From Anaerolineae bacterium (GTDB lineage Bacteria; Chloroflexota; Anaerolineae; J036; Brachytrichaceae): a DNA stretch of 38,373 nucleotides. Shown piece by piece: positions 7,067 through 15,325 of the stretch. The DNA lies in contig CANJQH010000029.1 in the NCBI GenBank assembly GCA_947476335.1, positions 1 through 38,373 on the forward strand. Reading direction: 5' to 3'. The notes below the pieces were generated by a model. It did not search any database, had not been told where the DNA came from, and worked only from the letters and a program-made list of their open reading frames with translations. Made by a program: the position numbers and the translations under genes. Every line of letters starts with the position of its first letter. Position 1 is the first letter of the stretch.

Positions 7067-8107
7067 TCAGTGTGGGCGGAAGTGCGGTGCTACTTCTTGT
7101 GCGAACAGGCGCATGCCGCTGTCGTCGGGGGCATCGACGAACCAACCCATAAAGTGTGTGAAGCCGAGCTGGATGCATTCGGAGACGCGGTCGCACACCA
7201 TTTCGGGGGTGCCTGCCCACCAGCTTTCGCGCAATTCTTCTGGGAGCTCGTCGGTGGCACCGGAGACGAACGCTGCCATGTCGGGCTGAGGGGCATCACC
7301 GGGCGGGGCGAGGGCGAGCAGCGTCTGGAGCTTTTCGCGCAGCGCATCGAGCGTGGGCGCGACAAGGATTTGAATTTCGAGCGTCTTCTCGAGCGATTCA
7401 GGATCGCGGCCGGCTGCGGTGCAGGCTTCGTCGAGCAGCGTGATGCGCTTGCGTAATTCGGCCATGGGCACAGGCACGCTGTTCCACGCATCCGCATATT
7501 TCACCGTTGCGTCGACGATGGCGGGATGAACTTCGCCCAACCATATTTTCGGGCAGGGCTGCTGCAGCGGCTTCGGATTGCACACGGCGTCGCGCGTGAA
7601 GTAGTGCGTGCCGCTGAACGTGAGCGGCTCGTTGGCCGCCCACAGGCGCAGTGTAAGTTCGAGGCCTTCGACCATCTGTGCGATGCGGCGTTCGCGGGCA
7701 TCGTCTTCGTGCATGCCGTATGAAAGATATTCGCGCGCGTTGTTGCCGAGGTCGACGAAATGGATCATGCGGCCGTTGCTGATCTGGTCGAGCGTGGAGA
7801 TCATCTTTGCGGTGAAGGCCGGATGTCGAAAGACGTTGTTGTAATGAATGATGCCGAGCTGCGCCTTCTGTGTCATACCGGCGACTGCGGCGAGCACGGT
7901 CCAGCCTTCGAGGATGGCATCTTCGTGGCCGAGCATCAGGTGATCGGCGGCCCACAGTGAGTCGTAGCCGAGCTGTTCTGCGAGTGCGCCGAGCTGCATG
8001 CAGCGCTGGGCATCGAGCGTGGCGAAGCCGGGCGTGCGGAAGAGGCGCGCGCCTGGCCAGGCGAAGATGGGCAGGCAGAAGCCGAAGCGGATGGGGTAGT
8101 TGCTCAT
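7067..8107 (-). CDS. LLM-class flavin-dependent oxidoreductase (luciferase-like)
   Basis: 346 aa TIM-barrel protein of the bacterial-luciferase superfamily. The start IRFGFCLPIFAWPG, the segment LAEQLGYDSLWAADHLM and the later THYFTRDAVCNPKPLQQPCPKIWLG are family patterns. Members use FMN or F420 to oxidise small organic substrates, often with O2. Placement among sugar-type dehydrogenases suggests an unusual oxidation step or cleavage in the pathway; the substrate is unknown. The start ATG 8107 has a strong AGAAAGGA (8115-8122) 7 nt upstream, as expected for an internal operon gene. Confidence 0.85.
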   Translation of the reverse strand: MSNYPIRFGFCLPIFAWPGARLFRTPGFATLDAQRCMQLGALAEQLGYDSLWAADHLMLGHEDAILEGWTVLAAVAGMTQKAQLGIIHYNNVFRHPAFTAKMISTLDQISNGRMIHFVDLGNNAREYLSYGMHEDDARERRIAQMVEGLELTLRLWAANEPLTFSGTHYFTRDAVCNPKPLQQPCPKIWLGEVHPAIVDATVKYADAWNSVPVPMAELRKRITLLDEACTAAGRDPESLEKTLEIQILVAPTLDALREKLQTLLALAPPGDAPQPDMAAFVSGATDELPEELRESWWAGTPEMVCDRVSECIQLGFTHFMGWFVDAPDDSGMRLFAQEVAPHFRPH

Positions 8108-8161
8108 ATTGAAATCCTTTCTGATTTGAATCCCATGATCGAGATCACTGCTCTTTGAAAA

Positions 8162-8246
8162 AATATCTGCTCAAGTTCAGATTCGTGGTTCCCGCAAAGC
8201 ACGCATGTGTTTCGCGGGAACTATCAACCGGGGCCTGAGTCGTTAC
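8162..8246. mobile_element. Diverged short MITE relative (B/B-like arms, no long core)
   Basis: The right half ends GGGGCCTGAGTCGTTAC and matches the B arm. The left part (ATCTGCTCAAGTTCAGATTC then TTCCCGCAAAGCA) is a diverged B arm. The inner part is a small hairpin TTCCCGC/GCGGGAA without the C-run/G-run core. No clean target duplication remains. It lies between the flavin oxidoreductase and hydroxyacid dehydrogenase genes; the gap (8108-8277) holds nothing else clear. Confidence 0.6.
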
Positions 8247-8277
8247 AAAAAACGAGTGATCTCGATGAGGGGAGATT

Positions 8278-9333
8278 TCATCGAACGAGGTGCAGTGCTT
8301 CTTCGCCGCGCAGCACGCGCAGTACGTTGTTCCAGATGCCGAGCGAATCGCGCACGTGCGTCCACGGGCTTTGCCATGCGGAGTGCGGCGTGAGAGAAAC
8401 GTTGAATGAGAGATCCTCGTGCAGCGCGTGCAGTGGATCGTCGGTTGGGATTGGCTCGGGATCAAATACGTCGAGTGCGCCAGTGATGCGCCTTTCGCGC
8501 AGTGCAGTGGTGAGCGCCGCCTGATCAACGAGTTTGCCGCGTGCGGTGTTCATGAACAGTGCGCCGGGCTTCATCAAGCTGATTTCGTGCGCACCGATGA
8601 TGCCGGTGGTTTTGTCGTTCAGCGCAAGGTGCACGCTGACGATGCTCGACTGCTTCCAGAGCTCGTCCCATTCGACGTAGTGCACGCCGAATTCCTGCTC
8701 AAGTTTTGGGAAGCGAACGATGTCCCAGAAAAGCACCTTCATATTGAATGAGGCGGCCATGCGCGCCATATAGCGGCCAATCTCGCCGAAGCCGAGCAGG
8801 CCGAGCGTTTGATCGCAGGCCATCTGCAGCCCGCGGTGTGTACCCCATGCGCGGTTCAGGTACGCGCGCGTGCGCATCGACTCGCGCTGCGCCGGCATTT
8901 GCTTGAGGTGGTTCAGGATCAGCGCGAAGCAATGTTCAGCGACGGCGAAGTAGTTCACCAGCGGCGTCGCCGCGCACGGCACGCCAAGCTCGCGCACAGC
9001 GTCGTACGGGATGCCGCGGTCGTCGTAGCCGAGATGCTGCACGAGCCTCAGTTTGCGGCCGCGGAGCATAACTTCTGCCGGCACACGTACTTTGTGCGTA
9101 ATCAGAAAATCTGCATCGGCAATTTGTGCATCGAGTTCTTCAGCCGATTTCACGTGCACAAGATTTGTTGACATGCCTTCGAACAGCTGGCGCCAGCTCG
9201 GCGCATGTGCAGAACCGGCGGGGTCTTCTTCGAGCATTTGCTGCTTGCTGCGTTCGTCGCGCGATTCCCATTCGGGCACGCCCCACATTACATTGCCGAC
9301 GGCGTCCCACACTACGATTTTGATCGTGTCCAT
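8278..9333 (-). CDS. D-isomer-specific 2-hydroxyacid dehydrogenase
   Basis: 351 aa from ATG 9333. NAD-binding motif LGLLGFGEIGRYMARMA (about 178-193) with acidic D204 after beta-2. Catalytic residues are R265 (NTARGKLVD), E293 (DVFDPEP) and H317 (LTPHSAW). These enzymes interconvert D-2-hydroxyacids and 2-keto acids, fitting the oxidation or reduction of a sugar-acid intermediate. AAAGGA lies only 3 nt before the ATG. An open frame upstream to 9411 reads a threonine-lysine repeat from the 12-bp tandem repeat behind the preceding gene and is not part of the protein. Confidence 0.85.
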   Translation of the reverse strand: MDTIKIVVWDAVGNVMWGVPEWESRDERSKQQMLEEDPAGSAHAPSWRQLFEGMSTNLVHVKSAEELDAQIADADFLITHKVRVPAEVMLRGRKLRLVQHLGYDDRGIPYDAVRELGVPCAATPLVNYFAVAEHCFALILNHLKQMPAQRESMRTRAYLNRAWGTHRGLQMACDQTLGLLGFGEIGRYMARMAASFNMKVLFWDIVRFPKLEQEFGVHYVEWDELWKQSSIVSVHLALNDKTTGIIGAHEISLMKPGALFMNTARGKLVDQAALTTALRERRITGALDVFDPEPIPTDDPLHALHEDLSFNVSLTPHSAWQSPWTHVRDSLGIWNNVLRVLRGEEALHLVR

Positions 9334-9340
9334 ATGTCCT

Positions 9341-9376
9341 TTAGTTGTGCGCTTAGTTGTGCGCTTAGTTGTGCGC
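9341..9376. repeat. 12-bp tandem repeat, three exact copies, triplicating a gene's last codons and stop
   Basis: TTAGTTGTGCGC occurs at 9341-9352, 9353-9364 and 9365-9376. On the minus strand each unit reads GCG CAC AAC TAA, that is Ala-His-Asn-stop. The third is the true end of the TIM-barrel gene; the other two repeat the same in-frame end just before the next gene's Shine-Dalgarno. Confidence 0.9.
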
Positions 9377-10297
9377 AGCGCTCCATGCGCGTGCGAAGGT
9401 GCGCTTGCCATTGGCCAGCACGGTTTCGCTGCTTTCGTCGCTCGTGCGAATTTCCATCGATAGGATCGGCGTCATGCCGAGCCGCGCGCGCGCATTGGCG
9501 TAGAAGCCGCATGCTGACAGTTCGCGCAGATAGGCCGTCACTTCGGGCAGGTCGTTCACGCCTTCGGGATGCCCGAAGCGCGGATGGAAATCGCCAAAGA
9601 TGGCGCTATCCGGGTGGTCGATTACGCAGTTGCCGATGTGTGCGTGAAGCAGATGGCGTCCGGCTGCGCGCAGCGCTTGCGCCGGCGTCTCGCGCAGCAG
9701 CGGCAGGTGGCTGAGATCGACGGTCAGGCCGAAGTTTTCGCGATCAACGCGCTCAGCAAATGCGGCGGCTTCGATTGTTGGCCCGATGAGGCGCTTCTTC
9801 TCTACGTCGCGGTCGAAATTTTCGAGCGTGATGTGTAGGCGCTGTGCACCGGCGCGCGCATCGACGTAGTCGCACATCGTCTGTACATCTTCGGCGAAGC
9901 GCTCGAGCGCGGCCGGCCTTTCCTTCTCCGGCACGTCACGCGGCGCCATGATCATCGCCAGCGGTGCTTCGAATTCGATGGCTTCGTCGAGCAGTGGCAG
10001 CAGCCGATCCATCGCAGCTTTGCGCCGTGCAGTATCGGCCGAACCGATGCCGAGATCTTCCAGCAGCATCGGCAGCACGGGCAGATACACCACGCGCAGC
10101 TGTGCTGCCCTCAACAGATTGCGCGCTCGCATCCGCACTTGCGGATCCTTCGGCGGCGCAATTTCAACTGCGCCGAATACATCGTCTTCGACGATTTTTT
10201 GCAGCGTTTCAAGCACCGGCCCTTCGCCGGTGCGGCACTGCAAAAATGCGAGCGGATGCACCACTCCGAATTCCATCCACGCTTGCCATGGCCACAT
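9365..10297 (-). CDS. Sugar phosphate isomerase/epimerase-like TIM barrel protein
   Basis: 310 aa of the xylose-isomerase-like (AP endonuclease 2) TIM-barrel superfamily. Metal-site-like segments include LHITLENFDRD, GLTVDLSHLPLL, LLHAHIGNCV and FGDFHPRFGHPEG, supplying Glu, Asp and His ligands for a divalent metal. It probably isomerises, epimerises or dehydrates a polyol or keto-sugar intermediate. ATG 10297 is fixed by an excellent AGGGAGGA (10304-10311), six nt upstream; a longer frame to a TTG at 10351 has no such support. It is followed by the hydroxyacid dehydrogenase after a 12-bp tandem repeat. Confidence 0.8.
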   Translation of the reverse strand: MWPWQAWMEFGVVHPLAFLQCRTGEGPVLETLQKIVEDDVFGAVEIAPPKDPQVRMRARNLLRAAQLRVVYLPVLPMLLEDLGIGSADTARRKAAMDRLLPLLDEAIEFEAPLAMIMAPRDVPEKERPAALERFAEDVQTMCDYVDARAGAQRLHITLENFDRDVEKKRLIGPTIEAAAFAERVDRENFGLTVDLSHLPLLRETPAQALRAAGRHLLHAHIGNCVIDHPDSAIFGDFHPRFGHPEGVNDLPEVTAYLRELSACGFYANARARLGMTPILSMEIRTSDESSETVLANGKRTFARAWSAAHN

Positions 10298-10303
10298 GAT
10301 CGA

Positions 10304-10311
10304 TCCTCCCT
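10304..10311 (-). promoter_or_regulatory. Strong Shine-Dalgarno (AGGGAGGA) fixing the start at 10297
   Basis: Near-complete anti-16S complement six nt before ATG 10297. It contrasts with the missing Shine-Dalgarno of first genes in the window. Confidence 0.75.
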
Positions 10312-10347
10312 GTATGGGCGACGTTGAGATTTCGTCGCACTCGAATT

Positions 10348-11544
10348 TCAAACTGCTTCGATTGCGTCCTGATACCCTGCTGCTTCACCACGCACGAGTT
10401 CGTCAGTCGTCAGCGTGCGCCCGGCATGATCTGATTCGAGCATGCCGTACATCAGCGCGAGCGAGCGCAGGCCGTCTTCGCCGTTGACTTCCGGCTCGCG
10501 ATCGTCACGGATGGCTGCAGCGAAATCGTCGTACTCGATGCCGATCAGGCTTGCGTCGATGTCGGCCCATGGCAGATCGTACGAGGTCAGGCGTTCGCCG
10601 CCGAACAGCGCCGCCGTCGTGGCGTCGAGTTTGAAGTCGGGCACGAGTGCGAGCGTTTCTTCCGCACTGAGCACTATGTCTTTGCCATCGATGCGGCGCG
10701 TCACGATGAGCGGCTTGCCGAGCCGGTCGCCGGGGCAATTGATCGTGCCGCCGCTGCCGTAGACCATGCGCAGGAAATGTCCCTCGCCGCGGCCGCCCAT
10801 GTTGAGCATCAGATTTGCCAATGCGCCGCTGCTGAAGCGCAGCACACCAACCGCCAGGTCTTCGGCATCGGCAGGATGCAGCGTGCCATCCACGCCCTTA
10901 CGCTGCTTATCGACGACGCTGCCCATGCCCGTTACGTGGCTGATCGGGCCGAGGTAGTACTCGAGGATGTCCGTGTAATGCACACCCATGTCAACGGCGA
11001 TGCCGCAGAATTTTTTAAGGTGACGCCACGGCGTGATGATGACGCTTTCGCCGCTGCCGGAGGAAGACTGCATGGCGAGATAAGGTGTTCCGATGGCGCC
11101 GGCGTCGATGAGCGCACGTGCAAGCCGGTTGATCGGATCGCGCCGATAGTTTTCGGCGATGGCGAGTTTGCGGCCGGCGGCGCGCACGGCTTCAACCATG
11201 CGGCGTGCTTCCTTTACTGTGGTGGCGACGGGTTTTTCGCACAGCACGTGCACGCCCGCGGCTGCGGCTTCAATGCCGAGCGGCACATGCACGTTGGGCA
11301 TCGTCGTGATCGTGACTGCGTCGAGGCCGAGTGCGGCGTTCATTGCGGTGAAATTACCGAAGGTGCGCGGCCGTACGCCGAGCAGCTGCTCGGCCAGGTC
11401 GGCGCCGCGTTCGGCGTTGGCCTGGTTCAGGTCGCAGATGCCGGCGAGCTCGAAGGGCAGGCGGCCGACTTTGTACAGCTGTCCGAGGCCCTTGATATGG
11501 CGCTGGCCCATCACGCCCGTTCCGAAGATTCCGAGTTTCAACAT
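10348..11544 (-). CDS. Gfo/Idh/MocA family NAD(P)-dependent oxidoreductase
   Basis: 398 aa. N-terminal Rossmann fold LGIFGTGVMGQRHIKGL (3-19), then the diagnostic VLCEKPVATT with the catalytic-region Lys, and a C-terminal alpha/beta substrate domain with DMGVHYTDILEYYLG (D-x-x-x-H-x-x-D type). Members oxidise or reduce hydroxyls of sugars, inositols and glycosides. They are often paired with TIM-barrel isomerases like the three here, for example to make 3-keto sugars that undergo elimination or epimerisation. The start ATG 11544 has no clear Shine-Dalgarno. A MITE inserted 30 bp upstream separates it from the preceding gene of the block and could split the transcript. Confidence 0.85.
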   Translation of the reverse strand: MLKLGIFGTGVMGQRHIKGLGQLYKVGRLPFELAGICDLNQANAERGADLAEQLLGVRPRTFGNFTAMNAALGLDAVTITTMPNVHVPLGIEAAAAGVHVLCEKPVATTVKEARRMVEAVRAAGRKLAIAENYRRDPINRLARALIDAGAIGTPYLAMQSSSGSGESVIITPWRHLKKFCGIAVDMGVHYTDILEYYLGPISHVTGMGSVVDKQRKGVDGTLHPADAEDLAVGVLRFSSGALANLMLNMGGRGEGHFLRMVYGSGGTINCPGDRLGKPLIVTRRIDGKDIVLSAEETLALVPDFKLDATTAALFGGERLTSYDLPWADIDASLIGIEYDDFAAAIRDDREPEVNGEDGLRSLALMYGMLESDHAGRTLTTDELVRGEAAGYQDAIEAV

Positions 11545-11573
11545 GATTGAATTGCCGCCTATTGAGAGTAAAG

Positions 11574-11685
11574 GTAACTACTCAGGCCCAAATCAGTATT
11601 TCCCGCGAAACACACTATTCTCTCCCCCTTCGGGGGAGAGAATAGTGTGTTTCGCGTTGGAAAAATGGCTGGCCTGAGTAGTTAC
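11574..11685. mobile_element. Palindromic 112-bp MITE, copy 4 (B/A arms) with 8-bp target duplication
   Basis: Ends GTAACTACTCAGGCC and GGCCTGAGTAGTTAC. Left arm B, right arm A, perfect core stem, loop TTC (opposite to copy 2, which has the same arm order). It is flanked exactly by GAGTAAAG at 11566-11573 and 11686-11693. The right flank (11686-11720) is a short direct repeat of the GAGTAAAGAATCA type, which slightly weakens the duplication call for this copy alone. Confidence 0.9.
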
Positions 11686-11761
11686 GAGTAAAGAATCAGA
11701 GTAAAGAATCAGAGTAAATAGCAATTAACTCTCTATTCTGATTCTCTGCTCTGTCCTTCTG

Positions 11762-12529
11762 CTACAGCGTATATCCCAGCCTGCCCAGGAATTTCGCGTT
11801 AATTTCTGCGCTGTGGCGCGCCGAGACTTCGCTGGTGCTTTGTTCGATGACGACCCAGCCGCTGAACTTTTGTGCCTGCAGCTCGCGCAGACAGCCGGCG
11901 AAGTCGATGCCGATGTCGCCGCGACCGAGTTCGAGGAAATCGCCGCGTCCCCAGTCCTTCAGGTGTATGTAGCCGAGCCGGCCGGCGTACTTGCGCAACT
12001 GCACGAGCGGGTCTTCACCGACGAGCGCTACGTGTGACACATCGAGGCACAGTGTGAGGTGCTGTGTGAGTTCGAGCATACGATCGATCTCGTGTTCGTA
12101 TTGAATGGTGCAGCGCGTGTGCGGGTGATAGGCTACTTTCACGCCGACGGATGCGCCGTGCTTCGCCATTTCTTCGCACATTTCCGACAGCTCACGAATT
12201 TCTGCGTCGGTTGGCGGGCGGCTGCGCGGGCGACCAGCACCGACGATGCCGTAGGCGCTCGCACCGATTTCGGCGCAGTAGTCGATGCGATTCTTCGCGA
12301 TCGTGAGTTGCCGCTCAGACGCCGGCAGGTCGACTGTGCCGAACAGCGTGGCCGGCTTCAGATCGCCGAGCAGCGATTTGATGCGCGTCGGCGTGCCCAT
12401 CCATTCGAGCGAATGTGCAAAGAGCTCGACGGCGGTCCAGCCGGTGCTGCGAATTTCATCGAACGTTGTCGGGAGGTGGCAGGTGTCGCCCCAGTTGATG
12501 GTGCTGTATGCGAAATTGAGAGTGGACAT
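11762..12529 (-). CDS. Sugar phosphate isomerase/epimerase-like TIM barrel protein
   Basis: 255 aa from ATG 12529. Xylose-isomerase-like TIM barrel with segments VGVKVAYHPHTRC, LTLCLDVSHVALV, LGYIHLKDWGRGD and WVVIEQSTSE, which carry the usual His, Asp and Glu metal ligands. Resembles inosose dehydratase/IolE-type and related isomerases; the exact reaction is unassigned. The ATG is one base after the stop of the aldo/keto reductase gene, so the two are co-translated. A much longer open frame upstream overlaps that gene and is not real. Confidence 0.8.
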   Translation of the reverse strand: MSTLNFAYSTINWGDTCHLPTTFDEIRSTGWTAVELFAHSLEWMGTPTRIKSLLGDLKPATLFGTVDLPASERQLTIAKNRIDYCAEIGASAYGIVGAGRPRSRPPTDAEIRELSEMCEEMAKHGASVGVKVAYHPHTRCTIQYEHEIDRMLELTQHLTLCLDVSHVALVGEDPLVQLRKYAGRLGYIHLKDWGRGDFLELGRGDIGIDFAGCLRELQAQKFSGWVVIEQSTSEVSARHSAEINAKFLGRLGYTL

Positions 12530-12530
12530 G

Positions 12531-13520
12531 TTATGCGGTTTTGAGTGGTTGGATTGGTGCGGAGAGTTCATCGAGGCGGGCGCGCGCGTCGGTGGGCAGT
12601 TGCCAGTCGGCGGCACCGAGCACGTCATCGACATGCGCAGGCGTATCCGGGCCCATGATGACGGATGAGATTTCGGGATGTTCGAGGATCCATGCGACGG
12701 CAACCTGCGATGGTGTGCGGCTGTGTGCGGCGCCAATGTCGATCAGCGCCGCCACGATGGCGTCATTGCGCTCGTCGAGCATGCGATCAAAGAGGCTGGC
12801 GTAGTGCGCGTTGTCGCTCCACGGCGTGCCGGCTGGCGGGGTCTGTCCGCGGCGGAAGCGGCCGGTGAGCAGCCCGATGGCGAGCGGGCTGTACGTCACG
12901 ATGCCGAGGCCGTACTTGTGCGACAGCGGCACGAGTTCGGGTTCGATCTCCCAGCGGTTGAGCAGGCTGTACTGGTTTTGGATGCAGGCGAATGCGTGTG
13001 TGTGCAGCGCGTCGCTGCGCCACAGCGCCTCGCAGATCTGCCACGCGTTGAAATTGCAGGCGCCGATGTAGCGCACCTTGCCGGAGCGCACGAGGTCGTC
13101 CATGGCGCGCAGCGTTTCATCGATCGGCGTCGCTTCATCGCGACCGTGCAGCCAGTAGATGTCAAGGTGATCGGTGCGCAGGCGCTGCAGGCTGCGATCA
13201 ACTTCGCGCAGGATGTGATAACGCGACAAACCGTGATCATTGGGGCCCGGGTTATCTTTGATTTGTGAGAAGACTTTCGTGGCCAGCACGATGTCGTCGC
13301 GCCGGTCGACGATGGCTTTGCCCACGACTGCTTCCGAGCGGCCGTAGCTGTAGTAATTGGCGGTGTCGATGAAATTCACACCGAGGTCGAGCGCGCGATG
13401 GATGGTGCGCACGCAGCCGGATTCGTCGAAATCGCTGCTGAACAGCGAGCTGCGAAAGGCGGTGCCGATGCAGAAGCGCGAGACCTGCAGGCCGGATGTG
13501 CCGAGGCGGTTGTATTGCAT
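12531..13520 (-). CDS. Aldo/keto reductase
   Basis: 329 aa from ATG 13520. (beta/alpha)8 NADPH-dependent oxidoreductase with the catalytic tetrad D52 and Y57 (FIDTANYYSYGRSE), K82 (LATKV) and H125 (IYWLHGRDE). The C-terminal cofactor segment includes RTPSQVAVAWILEHPEI and VIMGPDTPAHVDD, typical of bacterial AKRs that reduce sugar aldehydes or ketones. The start is five bases after the SDR stop codon, placing both in one operon. Substrate unknown; it may interconvert an aldose or keto-glycoside and its alcohol. Confidence 0.85.
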   Translation of the reverse strand: MQYNRLGTSGLQVSRFCIGTAFRSSLFSSDFDESGCVRTIHRALDLGVNFIDTANYYSYGRSEAVVGKAIVDRRDDIVLATKVFSQIKDNPGPNDHGLSRYHILREVDRSLQRLRTDHLDIYWLHGRDEATPIDETLRAMDDLVRSGKVRYIGACNFNAWQICEALWRSDALHTHAFACIQNQYSLLNRWEIEPELVPLSHKYGLGIVTYSPLAIGLLTGRFRRGQTPPAGTPWSDNAHYASLFDRMLDERNDAIVAALIDIGAAHSRTPSQVAVAWILEHPEISSVIMGPDTPAHVDDVLGAADWQLPTDARARLDELSAPIQPLKTA

Positions 13521-13525
13521 GGCCG

Positions 13526-14287
13526 CTAACTCCAGCCGCTGGCGCCCTTGCAGCTCCACACGGCGCCGGTGGTGTATGTGTTGCGTTCGGAGCACAGGAA
13601 CTCGATCACTTCGGCGACTTCGTTTGCGTCGGAGTAGCGGCCGATCGGCACACCTGGGTTGTCGAGGTGTTCCTTGCTGAAGCGGGGCACGACCATTTGC
13701 GTGAGTGCGCGGCCGGGTTCAACGCCATTGACGAACACGCCGCGGCTCGGGTAGGCGTTGCCGAGTGCCTGCACGAATGACCACACTGCGCCCTTCGTCA
13801 CGCCGTAGGGCACGTTGTGCGTGGCTCCGAGTCGTGCGCCCGACGTGATTGTCACGCAGCGGCCCCAGCCGCGTTCGAGCATGTGTGGGATGGCGGCCTG
13901 ATGTGCGAAGTGCACGCCGAGAATGTTGATGCGCAGGAAGCGTTCGAAGGTATCACTTTCGATTTCCAGAAACGGCGTTTCTTTGCCGAAAATGCCGGCA
14001 CAGCAGACGAGGATGTCGAGGCGGCCGAATTCGGCGATGGTGCAGCGCACCATCGCACGCACGGCGGCTTCGTCGCTCACATCGGTCTGCACGAAGATGG
14101 CGCGCTGACCAAGTGCTTCGATGCGTGCGATGGTGTCGGCGGCTTCGTGCGCGAGCATGTCAGCGATGACGATGTCGCGGCCTTCTTCAGCCATGCGCAC
14201 GGCTGTTTCGGCGCCGATACCGCGCGCGCCGCCCGTGACGATGGCGGCGCGTCGTTCTTTGGGTGCTGCAAATCTAAGGTTGGGCAT
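13526..14287 (-). CDS. Short-chain dehydrogenase/reductase (SDR)
   Basis: 253 aa from ATG 14287 (an in-frame TTG two codons upstream is less likely). Classical SDR motifs: cofactor TGGARGIG (18-25), CCAG in place of N-N-A-G (95-98), and catalytic S149 (ITSGAR), Y161 and K165 (YGVTK). ADM after beta-2 suggests NAD preference. Probably oxidises a secondary hydroxyl in the same pathway as the neighbouring AKR and Gfo/Idh/MocA enzymes. No Shine-Dalgarno is obvious; a MITE remnant occupies the 129-bp gap upstream. Confidence 0.85.
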   Translation of the reverse strand: MPNLRFAAPKERRAAIVTGGARGIGAETAVRMAEEGRDIVIADMLAHEAADTIARIEALGQRAIFVQTDVSDEAAVRAMVRCTIAEFGRLDILVCCAGIFGKETPFLEIESDTFERFLRINILGVHFAHQAAIPHMLERGWGRCVTITSGARLGATHNVPYGVTKGAVWSFVQALGNAYPSRGVFVNGVEPGRALTQMVVPRFSKEHLDNPGVPIGRYSDANEVAEVIEFLCSERNTYTTGAVWSCKGASGWS

Positions 14288-14318
14288 GGGCAATCAGTAA
14301 ATTGATTTATTTCGTATT

Positions 14319-14394
14319 TAATCAGGCCTAATCAGGCCTAATCAGGCCTAAATCAGTGTTTCGCGTTGGAAAACCGGATGGCCGGAGCAGGCAC
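14319..14394. mobile_element. Short degenerate MITE plus triple AATCAGGCCT repeat
   Basis: Three copies of a 10-bp unit (AATCAGGCCT, 14319-14350) run into AAATCAGTGTTTCGCGTTGG and a GGATGGCCGGAGCAGG end, that is the B end joined directly to the A end without the core hairpin. The B-arm tip itself seems to have been amplified in tandem. Confidence 0.55.
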
Positions 14395-14416
14395 GAAATT
14401 TATCGATTTGAAATTT

Positions 14417-15283
14417 CTATTCTTCAATGATCGGCAGGCCAAGCTCGGCGGCCATGCCACGAAAAAGCGCGACCACCTGCGGTACCTCGTCGCTGCTGCA
14501 GCCTTCCGGCAGCACTGGCAGATCGGGGGAGAGCTGGTGCATGCGCAGGAGCACGGTGCGGAAATCCATAGTGCCTTTGCCTGGACAGCCGTCTTGCAGA
14601 TGCACTGAAAGCCGGTCTTCGGCCCAGATGTCCTTCGCGTGGCAGCTGCTGATGCGTGCACCGAGCACGTCAAAGTGTCGATTCACTGCGCTGGTGGTGT
14701 CGTAGACCTCTTTCAGTGTGATCCAGTTGGCGCTGTCGTAATCGCAGGTGACCCATGGCGAATCCACGGCGTCGAGAATTTCTGCGGTGACTTCCGCAGA
14801 TTCGAGCGTGACCAGCTGGTGGCCTTCCATGCTGAGCAGCACATTGGCGTCTTGCGCCACTGGTGCGCATTCCTTCAGGCTCTTGATGAGCTGTCGGCGT
14901 GCGACGGGCGTCCAGTTTTCAGGATGCGGAAACCATGGCCCGCGCGGGTTCATGCTGCCGGGGCCGGTGTCGATGGCGCGCGAACCGAGCCAGCCGGCCA
15001 GCTGCAGCGCCGCCTGCAATGTGCGTGAGCCTTCGGCTCGCACGGAGTCGTCGGGATGCACCAGATTTTGCCAGAATCCGGTGGCCTGATACATGCGCAG
15101 GCCGTGGTGTGCAAGCAGCGTGCGCACGCGTTCGGCTTCGTGGCGTGGCGTCTCGCGCGGGTCGTTGGCGCGGAAGCGCGTGAAAATGCCGGAGAAGCCG
15201 TCGTTGCGCACGCGCCGACACAATTCAGGTGTGACCTCACGCATGTCAGAAGGAAGGTAGCAGCCGTTAAGTCCAAGCCTCAT
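14417..15283 (-). CDS. Sugar phosphate isomerase/epimerase-like TIM barrel protein
   Basis: 288 aa. Third xylose-isomerase-like TIM barrel of the block. Segments LLSMEGHQLVT, WVTCDYDSANWI, ARISSCHAKDIWAED and DLPVLPEGCSS provide Glu, Asp and His-type metal ligands. A region rich in Pro, Gly and Trp (PGSMNPRGPWFPHPENW) is distinctive. It is the first enzyme gene after the regulator. A CATACT hexamer 7 nt before ATG 15283, and no Shine-Dalgarno, suggest its own leaderless promoter. The 42-bp spacing to the regulator leaves little room for other control elements. Confidence 0.8.
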   Translation of the reverse strand: MRLGLNGCYLPSDMREVTPELCRRVRNDGFSGIFTRFRANDPRETPRHEAERVRTLLAHHGLRMYQATGFWQNLVHPDDSVRAEGSRTLQAALQLAGWLGSRAIDTGPGSMNPRGPWFPHPENWTPVARRQLIKSLKECAPVAQDANVLLSMEGHQLVTLESAEVTAEILDAVDSPWVTCDYDSANWITLKEVYDTTSAVNRHFDVLGARISSCHAKDIWAEDRLSVHLQDGCPGKGTMDFRTVLLRMHQLSPDLPVLPEGCSSDEVPQVVALFRGMAAELGLPIIEE

Positions 15284-15290
15284 GGCGGGG

Positions 15291-15296
15291 AGTATG
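15291..15296 (-). promoter_or_regulatory. -10-like hexamer CATACT for the 15283 TIM-barrel gene
   Basis: On the minus strand CATACT ends 7 nt before ATG 15283, the same geometry as other likely leaderless starts. It overlaps the gap behind the regulator gene. Confidence 0.4.
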
Positions 15297-15325
15297 TTGC
15301 TGAATGCGTAGTTCGGCGAATCGCA

